From: Leptospira barantonii
GTDB taxonomy: Bacteria; Spirochaetota; Leptospiria; Leptospirales; Leptospiraceae
DNA length: 64,000 bases
Reading direction: 5' to 3'
Assembly: GCF_002811925.1 (NCBI RefSeq)
Contig: NZ_NPDS01000007.1
Coordinates: 256,528-320,527, forward strand
Positions 57,501 through 64,000 of this stretch are shown here, piece by piece. The notes beneath the pieces were generated by a model. It saw only the letters and a program-made list of their open reading frames with translations. It had not been told where the DNA came from and ran no database searches. The position numbers and the translations under genes were made by a program. The first letter of the stretch is position 1. Each line of letters opens with the position of its first letter.

Positions 57501-58721
57501 ATGAACCAATTGTCTAAAAATAAAATATCGATCGTTCTTTCCGCTTTGGGGCTGATTCTTTCTTTCTTACTCATTCAAAAATATTACGGCGATCCGAGTT
57601 CGATCGGTGAATCTCTTTGCAACGCTCTGAGCGAATCCGGTTCCTGTGATAAGGTTTCGGAGAGCGCGTATTCCGCGATTCGAAACGTTCCCGGTTTGGG
57701 CGATCTTCCGATCGCATTGTTCGGTTTCGTTTTTTACGGTTTTATCGGTTTTCTTTTTGTTCAATCCGAAATCAAAAAGGAAACTGCGGAGAAGAATCTT
57801 AGATTAGCTTTTTATGTTTTAGTTCTCGGCTTGGCCGCGGACCTCGGATTGTTCTTCATTTCCGTGGGAGTCATCAAGGCGTTATGCGGTCTTTGCGCGG
57901 CGACTTACGTTGTAACGATCGCGTTGATCGCGGTAAATTTTATCGATTTTAAATCCCTTTCCGATAAATCGATCAAGGCGGTTCAAAGTTCTCTAAACGG
58001 ACAAGTATTGAATCTTCTGATCGTGGTTCTTTCCTTTTTCGTATTAGGACTTTATGGTGGAAGAATTTCAACGGGCGGCGCAAGACTTGTTTCCGGCGCG
58101 GCGAACGGAGAAAAATCCATTCCTGAACAATTGAAGGAATTTGCGACGACTCCAACGGTTCAAATCGATCTAAAAGACGTTCCCGTTGTAGGCGATCCGA
58201 ACGCTCCGATCACGATCGTAAAATACGCGGACTTCAACTGTGGTCATTGTATGCATACGAGTAAGATTTTGAAATCTTTCTTAAGCGAATACGACGGGAT
58301 CATCAAGGTCGCTTATAAGAATTTTCCTTTGGATGGAAATTGCAATCGCCTCGTGGGAAGAAAATCTCCCGAAGCGAGTTCTTGTGTAGCGGCGAGCGCC
58401 GCGCTTTGTGCGAATCAACAGAATAAATTCTATCCGGTTTATACCGGACTTTACGACGACAACGAAGCGGGTGTTATGCACACTGCGGTGACAGTAAGTC
58501 GTCTTGCGGAGAAGAACGGTCTGAAGATGGATCAATTCCGTTCTTGTATGAGTTCACCGAAGATCCGCGATCAGATTAGTCGTGAAGTGGACGAAGCGGA
58601 TAAGCTCAAGATCAATTCCACTCCGACTTTGTTCATCAATAACAAACCTCTTCCAAAGAGCGGAACGCCGGATGTGGATTTTCTCCGTCAACTGATCAAT
58701 CAGCTGATTAGCCAAAGCTGA
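57501..58721 (+). CDS. Vitamin K epoxide reductase (VKOR)-DsbA-like thioredoxin fusion
   Basis: A 406-residue disulfide-forming protein. Residues 10-190 are a four- to five-helix VKOR domain with the loop cysteines Cys40 and Cys49 and the active CGLC (129-132). Residues 215-400 form a periplasmic DsbA/thioredoxin-like domain with CGHC (247-250) and the cis-Pro loop [11 protein letters not shown]. Electrons would pass from DsbA to VKOR and on to quinone. Such fusions supply disulfides to exported proteins and fit the many Cys-rich lipoproteins here. GGGG lies six bases before the ATG. Confidence 0.9.
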   Translation: MNQLSKNKISIVLSALGLILSFLLIQKYYGDPSSIGESLCNALSESGSCDKVSESAYSAIRNVPGLGDLPIALFGFVFYGFIGFLFVQSEIKKETAEKNLRLAFYVLVLGLAADLGLFFISVGVIKALCGLCAATYVVTIALIAVNFIDFKSLSDKSIKAVQSSLNGQVLNLLIVVLSFFVLGLYGGRISTGGARLVSGAANGEKSIPEQLKEFATTPTVQIDLKDVPVVGDPNAPITIVKYADFNCGHCMHTSKILKSFLSEYDGIIKVAYKNFPLDGNCNRLVGRKSPEASSCVAASAALCANQQNKFYPVYTGLYDDNEAGVMHTAVTVSRLAEKNGLKMDQFRSCMSSPKIRDQISREVDEADKLKINSTPTLFINNKPLPKSGTPDVDFLRQLINQLISQS

Positions 58722-58737
58722 TAGTTTATCGTCGAAG

Positions 58738-59262
58738 ATGGAGACAGAGAAACGATTCTGCAGGAACTGCGGCACGCATATCTTAGCGGAGTCCGTTCAG
58801 TGCGTATTCTGCGGATCGTTTCAATCTCGGGGTTCGATTCCCTTTTTTCGTTTCTTATCCGAAAGCAAATTTCTCAGAACCAAGATTCTTTATCCGTCTC
58901 TTCCCGTTTTCGGTTTATTGTTTTCCGTCGCGTATATCTTTCTTTGGCTCGGTAAATTTCCGGTATCGGTTCCGATCTTATTCTTCTTATGGACCTTGAT
59001 CTTTTCGATTTCGGGTTGGATCGGAGAATTGATCCTGGATCTGAAATTTCACGGGGATGTGAAGGACTTTAAAGAAGGTTTTATCGAATGGCAGAAACAT
59101 CTTTATAACCGTTCTCCGTATCTTTCTTATTTGGGGATGATTTTGTTCGTTGCAACTCCGTTGATTCAATGGCAGAATTCTCTTTGGTTCTCCCTTTCCT
59201 CTGCGAGCATTTGGACCTTGTTGATTTCCTTTATTTCTTTAGTCATCGTTCCCTTAGTTTAG
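58738..59262 (+). CDS. Zinc-ribbon membrane protein
   Basis: A 174-residue protein. Residues 8-26 are a rubredoxin-like zinc ribbon (CRNCG and CVFCG), followed by four hydrophobic helices in two pairs ([41 protein letters not shown] and [13 protein letters not shown]). No enzyme motif. It lies 16 bases after the VKOR-DsbA gene and 6 bases before the phosphatase gene, so one transcript is likely. Function unknown. Confidence 0.5.
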   Translation: METEKRFCRNCGTHILAESVQCVFCGSFQSRGSIPFFRFLSESKFLRTKILYPSLPVFGLLFSVAYIFLWLGKFPVSVPILFFLWTLIFSISGWIGELILDLKFHGDVKDFKEGFIEWQKHLYNRSPYLSYLGMILFVATPLIQWQNSLWFSLSSASIWTLLISFISLVIVPLV

Positions 59263-59268
59263 AAATTT

Positions 59269-60666
59269 ATGAATTTCTCAAATCTAAAAAGAACCTTTCG
59301 GCTTCCGGTTACGCTCAACTGGATTCTCGGCGGCGCGTTCGTATCGATTCTGTTTTCGATCCTAAAATTTTTCGGCACGGAAGGTCTGGAGAAAGTCTCC
59401 TATCTCGAACTTTCACTCCTTGTCGTTCTCAATATCTCTACTGCGATTCCTCTCAACTATCAGTTGGCGAGGGGAAAATGGAATCTTCAAAAATGGATGA
59501 AGTTTTCCTTTTATTTCTGGTATGTTCCGATGTTACTTTGCAACGCTTGGTTAACCGTTCAGGTTCCCGATTTTTTAGTCGTTATGATTACGACTCTTTA
59601 CGCGGGTTATCTCGCTTCCTTCGGAGTTATGGAAAGAAGATATTTCATCTTCGGAGCCTTGATCTATGCGTTCGCGTTATTCGTCTTTTACTTTACCGGA
59701 ATCGCGGGAACTTCACCGATTCGCCTTTCCGATAAAACCCTAGTCATATTTTTTATAGTTTTTGTATTCTCCGTTCTTCTTTATTTTTATTGGATGAGCG
59801 TAACTTCGGGATTTTTAAAAACGCAAACGGCGACCGTTCAAAAACTTTTGAGAGAATCTAGAAAGGACAAACGAAAACTTTCGGAGGAAAGAAAGACGAT
59901 CGAAGAGCTGATGGCTCAATTGAACAAATCCTTTCATATCATTAAAAAGGATTTATCCACCGCCAAAAGAATTCAGAAGAGTATGCTCCCATCGGGTTAC
60001 GAAGAATATTCCGAGTTGGAAATTCGAGCCGAATACATTCCCAAGGACGAAGTCGGCGGCGATTTTTTCGATATAACTCGAACCGGTTTCGGAACGTATC
60101 GATTGTTTTTGGCGGACGCGACGGGGCACGGGGTTCAAGGAGCTTTGATTACGATGGCGATCAAGGTCGCCTACGAATTCGTAAAACAAAGCGAAAAACG
60201 TCCCGGAGAAATATTAGAAATTTTGAATACAGATTTCATTTCCAAATTCAAATCCTTGAATCTTTTTTATACTTGTATACTCGTCGATCTGGATCTGAAC
60301 AAAGGGGTTTTGCGGTATTCTTCCGCGGGTCATCCGGAACAGGTTCTGCTTCACGATTCCGAGTTTCATACTCTTCAAAAAACGGAGAGAATGATCGGGC
60401 TTTCTCCCGCGTCCATTTACAAGGATAAGATCTTAAAACTTTTACGGGGCGATCGTATCTTTTTGTTTTCGGACGGTTTATTCGAGGAACTCAATAGCAG
60501 GAAAGAATTTTACGGCGAGGACCGGCTTCACGATCTATTGAAGCAAAACGTCTTAAAGAACGCCCGCGAAATCGTGGATTTAATTTTGGACGATCTGCGC
60601 GTTTTTACGGATGGAAATAACTTTCAGGACGATTTGACCGTAATCTCGATTCAGATCCCTTCTTAA
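59269..60666 (+). CDS. Membrane PP2C/SpoIIE phosphatase (RsbU-type)
   Basis: A 465-residue protein: five or six membrane helices (15-185), a coiled coil (190-245, LRESRKDKRKLSEERK) and a SpoIIE/RsbU phosphatase (250-465). Metal-binding motifs are intact: EVGGDFFD, LADATGHGVQGAL, FSDGLFEELNS and FQDDLTVI. It would dephosphorylate a STAS-type partner and so release a sigma factor or other target. The STAS gene at 23746 is a possible but distant partner. It has a weak ribosome site. Confidence 0.85.
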   Translation: MNFSNLKRTFRLPVTLNWILGGAFVSILFSILKFFGTEGLEKVSYLELSLLVVLNISTAIPLNYQLARGKWNLQKWMKFSFYFWYVPMLLCNAWLTVQVPDFLVVMITTLYAGYLASFGVMERRYFIFGALIYAFALFVFYFTGIAGTSPIRLSDKTLVIFFIVFVFSVLLYFYWMSVTSGFLKTQTATVQKLLRESRKDKRKLSEERKTIEELMAQLNKSFHIIKKDLSTAKRIQKSMLPSGYEEYSELEIRAEYIPKDEVGGDFFDITRTGFGTYRLFLADATGHGVQGALITMAIKVAYEFVKQSEKRPGEILEILNTDFISKFKSLNLFYTCILVDLDLNKGVLRYSSAGHPEQVLLHDSEFHTLQKTERMIGLSPASIYKDKILKLLRGDRIFLFSDGLFEELNSRKEFYGEDRLHDLLKQNVLKNAREIVDLILDDLRVFTDGNNFQDDLTVISIQIPS

Positions 60667-60739
60667 ATTTTCGATTCCGATTCCTCTTTTTCAAAATTAG
60701 AATTTTCATCTTCTCGATCCTTTCATATTTTGTCCCACT

Positions 60740-62557
60740 ATGTCGAACTCTTCCCTTTTTAAAAAGATTCTTTTGGGGATCTTGGTCCTGTTCTCCTTAA
60801 CTTTCTCCCTTTTGTTACACACGATCTTTTTTAAACCTCTCACTCTCGGTTTATTTTATGAAAAGATGTTCTGGGAATCCGTTTTGGACGATCCGGAATA
60901 TCTTACTTCGCTCGGAATACTCAATCGATTCGGATTTACGGGTTATCAAAAAAAGCTGACCGACATTTCCATAGAAAAACAAAAACGGGATTTGGGAAAA
61001 ACGAAAGAGAATCTAAAAACTCTTTTGTCTTATGGAAAGGAAGGATTGTCCGGACAGGATCTTTTATCTTTTGAAATTTTAGAATGGTCTTATCGTTTGA
61101 AGGTTTCCGGAGAACGATTTTTATTCCACGATTATCCGGCCAATCAGTTGTTCGGAGTGCAAAGTCAACTCCCCACTTTTTTAGCGACTCAACACCCGAT
61201 TTCTTCATCACAAGACGTTGAAGATTACGTCACAAGACTCGAGGCCGTTCCCAAAAAAATCGATCAGCTTATTGAAGGAATTTTATATAGGGATAAGAAT
61301 GGAATTCTTCCTCCCGACTTTATTTTGGATCGATTGATCTCAGAGGTAAAGGGATTTGTCGAAGTTCCGGCCAAACAAAATATTTTGTACGCCGCTTTCG
61401 AAAGGAAGATCGGAAAGTTGGATTCGATTTCTTCGGATTCCAAAAATCGTTATCTGGCCCGAGTCGAACAATCGATCGAGTCCGGGATCTTTCCTGCATA
61501 TTCAAAATTGCTAAATCTCTTTTTGGAACAAAAAAAACATTCGGATTCAAAAGCTGGTGTTTGGAAACTACCGGACGGTGATTTGTATTATTCTCAGGAA
61601 TTGAAAAAACATACGACGACCGAATTGTCCGCGGAAGAAATTCATAAGATCGGTTTGTCCGAGGTTGCACGGATTCAAAACGAGATGAAAAACATTCTGA
61701 AAAGTGTAGGGAAGAATCAACCGATTCCGCTCGCGATGGCCGAACTTCGAAAAGATCCTCGCTTTTTATTTCCGGATACGGAAGAAGGAAAACTTCAAGC
61801 CCTCGAAGAATATAAAAGAATTCTAAAGGACTCGGAAGACAAAACAAAACCTCTTTTTTTAAGAATGCCGGAAAGTAAGGTGGAAGTGGAGAGAATTCCG
61901 GTCTTTAAGGAAAAGACGGCACCGGGTGCGTATTACGACGAACCCGCGTTAGACGGTTCAAGACCGGGAATTTTTTACGCCAATCTTCGCGACACGAAGG
62001 AGATTCCGAAATTCGGTATGTTTACACTAACGTATCACGAAGCGATTCCGGGTCATCATCTCCAGATCGCGATCATGCAGGAACTCAAGGGTTTGCCTCG
62101 ATTTAGAAATACGATCACGTTTACGGCGTACGTAGAAGGCTGGGCCTTATATTCGGAACGTTTGGCGAAGGATTACGCATTCTTTCAAGATCCTTACTCG
62201 GATCTGGGAAGACTTCAAGCGGAGCTTTTTCGCGCAGTTCGTCTTGTGGTCGATACGGGTTTGCATTACAAACGGTGGAGCAGGGAACAAGCGATTTCTT
62301 ATATGATGCAGAATACCGGAATGGCGCCGAAGGATGTCACCTCGGAAATTGAAAGATATATCGTTTATCCGGGACAGGCTTGTTCTTATAAACTCGGTAT
62401 GTTGAAGATTCTCGAAATGAGAGAAAAGGTTCGGGAAAAACAAAAAGACAAATTCGATATTCGGAAATTTCACTCGGTCGTTTTGGATAGCGGCTCCTTA
62501 CCCCTTACGATTTTAGAACGTCTCGTAAACGAAGAATTGTTAAGCGACAAGAAATGA
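60740..62557 (+). CDS. DUF885-family metallopeptidase-like lipoprotein or membrane-anchored protein
   Basis: A 605-residue protein with an N-terminal hydrophobic signal or anchor (9-30, no clear lipobox). The zinc motif is HEAIPGHH (433-440), preceded by a TYHE-like [10 protein letters not shown] and followed by [13 protein letters not shown], where the Glu is the third ligand, all DUF885 hallmarks. The length is normal. Members are gluzincin-type peptidases of broad or unknown specificity. The hairpin at 62559-62577 follows directly. Confidence 0.85.
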   Translation: MSNSSLFKKILLGILVLFSLTFSLLLHTIFFKPLTLGLFYEKMFWESVLDDPEYLTSLGILNRFGFTGYQKKLTDISIEKQKRDLGKTKENLKTLLSYGKEGLSGQDLLSFEILEWSYRLKVSGERFLFHDYPANQLFGVQSQLPTFLATQHPISSSQDVEDYVTRLEAVPKKIDQLIEGILYRDKNGILPPDFILDRLISEVKGFVEVPAKQNILYAAFERKIGKLDSISSDSKNRYLARVEQSIESGIFPAYSKLLNLFLEQKKHSDSKAGVWKLPDGDLYYSQELKKHTTTELSAEEIHKIGLSEVARIQNEMKNILKSVGKNQPIPLAMAELRKDPRFLFPDTEEGKLQALEEYKRILKDSEDKTKPLFLRMPESKVEVERIPVFKEKTAPGAYYDEPALDGSRPGIFYANLRDTKEIPKFGMFTLTYHEAIPGHHLQIAIMQELKGLPRFRNTITFTAYVEGWALYSERLAKDYAFFQDPYSDLGRLQAELFRAVRLVVDTGLHYKRWSREQAISYMMQNTGMAPKDVTSEIERYIVYPGQACSYKLGMLKILEMREKVREKQKDKFDIRKFHSVVLDSGSLPLTILERLVNEELLSDKK

Positions 62558-62558
62558 A

Positions 62559-62576
62559 AACGGGAAATTCTCCCGT

Positions 62577-62577
<1 letters not shown>
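62559..62577. terminator. Short bidirectional hairpin between convergent genes
   Basis: AACGGGA / TCCCGTT, loop AATTC, lying exactly between the stop codons of the DUF885 and thiD genes. Confidence 0.5.
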
Positions 62578-63386
<809 letters not shown>

Positions 63387-63430
63387 AACGTTTTACCAAA
63401 GGAGATTGATTCGATCGGAGATAAGAATTC

Positions 63431-63844
63431 TTATCTTCTTTTTTTGCGGGGAACCTTATCCGATATCGTATCGGGCCATCCGAATATTTTCAAGTCTATC
63501 GTTTCCGCCGAATTGAATTTGATTCCTTCGTCTTCGAGTATTTTTTTTTGAAGAATGGATCGGCCGGTATCTCCGCGGAAGGAAATTTTCCCCTGACTGT
63601 TGATCACTCTTTGCCAAGGAACTTTTTGTTCCTGATCTTTGGAAAGAGCGTTTAACGCGTAACCTACCGCGCGCGCGGCTCTGGGTTTTCCGAGAAGCGC
63701 GGCGATTCTTCCGTACGAAGTAACCTTTCCTCTCGGAACTTTTTTAACGAGTGTGTAGACGTTTTTAAAGAAGGAGATTTCGGAGTTGTCTTCCTTCTTT
63801 TTTACGTTATGCGGTCTTTGTTGGATTTTGGATGTTCGAGGCAT
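63431..63844 (-). CDS. Alkyltransferase-like (ATL) protein, MGMT family without the active Cys
   Basis: A 137-residue protein with the O6-alkylguanine-DNA alkyltransferase fold: [30 protein letters not shown], then [14 protein letters not shown]. The catalytic PCHRV is replaced by PWQRV, with Trp77 in the Cys place. ATL proteins bind alkylated guanine and hand the lesion to nucleotide excision repair rather than removing the alkyl group themselves. An N-terminal basic tail (1-20) is present. Confidence 0.88.
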   Translation of the reverse strand: MPRTSKIQQRPHNVKKKEDNSEISFFKNVYTLVKKVPRGKVTSYGRIAALLGKPRAARAVGYALNALSKDQEQKVPWQRVINSQGKISFRGDTGRSILQKKILEDEGIKFNSAETIDLKIFGWPDTISDKVPRKKRR

Positions 63845-63847
63845 GAT

Positions 63848-64000
63848 CTAGTCTTGAGTATTTGTAGACGCGATTTTTTCCGGATCGATCGGCAATTCCA
63901 CACGGAATACGGTTTTACCGGGATTAGAATTCAAGATCGGATTTGGGATCCCTTTTTTACCACAAAGGATCAGGGAGAAGGAACCGGTCTCGGACTTGGG
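63848..64000 (-). CDS. Sensor histidine kinase C-terminal end with an apparently inverted internal segment (partial)
   Basis: The minus-strand frame ends at TAG 63848-63850. From 63936 to there it codes [20 protein letters not shown], the usual final strand of a kinase ATPase domain. Above 63937 the minus-strand frame stays open but makes no sense for a kinase. On the plus strand, the same bases from 63929 to 64000 read [20 protein letters not shown] followed by LGLG, an F-box and G-box that should lie on the minus strand just upstream of the LNSNPG segment. Both reads share ATTCAAGAT at the junction. The gene thus looks rearranged by a short internal inversion; an assembly error is the alternative. 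Confidence 0.6.
   Translation of the reverse strand, partial: PKSETGSFSLILCGKKGIPNPILNSNPGKTVFRVELPIDPEKIASTNTQD

Noticed and set aside
63845..64000. Separate plus-strand histidine kinase starting before 63929
   Set aside because: The open plus-strand frame to the left is antisense to the minus-strand kinase end and has no kinase features, so it is not a true N-terminus.

Overview
The window reads as chromosomal DNA of a Leptospira-like spirochaete. The signs are TTG and GTG starts next to good GGAG ribosome sites, short spirochaete lipoboxes (for example SIFFQC, SILGNC), many IPT, HEAT and propeller lipoproteins, and large 7TM-HAMP-PP2C-TPR signalling proteins. A fungal-type cystathionine gamma-synthase and a fused PabB-PabC point the same way. 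No phage, transposase, rRNA or CRISPR array was seen. Species cannot be fixed from the sequence alone.

Layout. 1-5.4 kb: edge of a serine acetyltransferase gene, an M50 protease, a propeller protein, then a MATE exporter and a DAACS symporter on the minus strand. 5.5-13.1 kb: two tandem paralogous membrane receptors with PP2C/SpoIIE phosphatase and TPR output, with a secreted metallopeptidase gene between them. 13.1-22.9 kb: DUF2147 protein, dCTP deaminase, crotonase, an IPT lipoprotein, a VOC protein, a Tat-exported FAD oxidoreductase coupled to a membrane protein, a HAD hydrolase, a methyltransferase, DapF and PlsC. 22.9-31.8 kb: a STAS protein and an anti-sigma-type ATPase tail to tail, a small BFD-like [2Fe-2S] protein before a WbuC cupin, three tRNA genes (Arg-ACG, Ser-GCT, Ser-TGA), two small membrane proteins, an RNA uracil methyltransferase, a Lys/Asp-repeat secreted protein, an AraC regulator, a hemerythrin-like protein and an outer-membrane-like protein.

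31.8-48.9 kb: a secreted GDSL hydrolase behind a structured leader, three cell-envelope proteins (two of them lipoproteins) and an MBL hydrolase, a long-chain acyl-CoA synthetase, a Lys-rich secreted protein, Aat, ThpR, PabB-PabC, a divergent MASE1 histidine kinase, a TetR regulator with a palindromic site before its neighbour, and cystathionine gamma-synthase. 49-64 kb: RF1, an EcsC-like protein, a lipoprotein, a nitrilase-like protein, NUDIX, rhomboid and TetR genes, tRNA-Leu(CAG) beside a repeat-rich spacer holding a copy of its 3' end, the hisB-hisH-hisA run, a VKOR-DsbA fusion, a zinc-ribbon membrane protein, an RsbU-type phosphatase, a DUF885 peptidase, ThiD, an alkyltransferase-like protein, and the tail of a histidine kinase gene.

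How it fits together. Partner-switching parts recur: three PP2C/SpoIIE phosphatases, one STAS protein and one HATPase switch kinase. With two histidine kinases this makes the window rich in signalling. Most of the rest is housekeeping (amino acids, folate, thiamine, lysine or peptidoglycan, translation) and envelope lipoproteins. The strangest signal is at the right edge: the end of the kinase catalytic domain is coded on the minus strand, but its F-box and G-box lie on the plus strand right beside it, as if a short internal piece had been inverted. The second most unusual spot is the 55.0-55.3 kb spacer next to tRNA-Leu.
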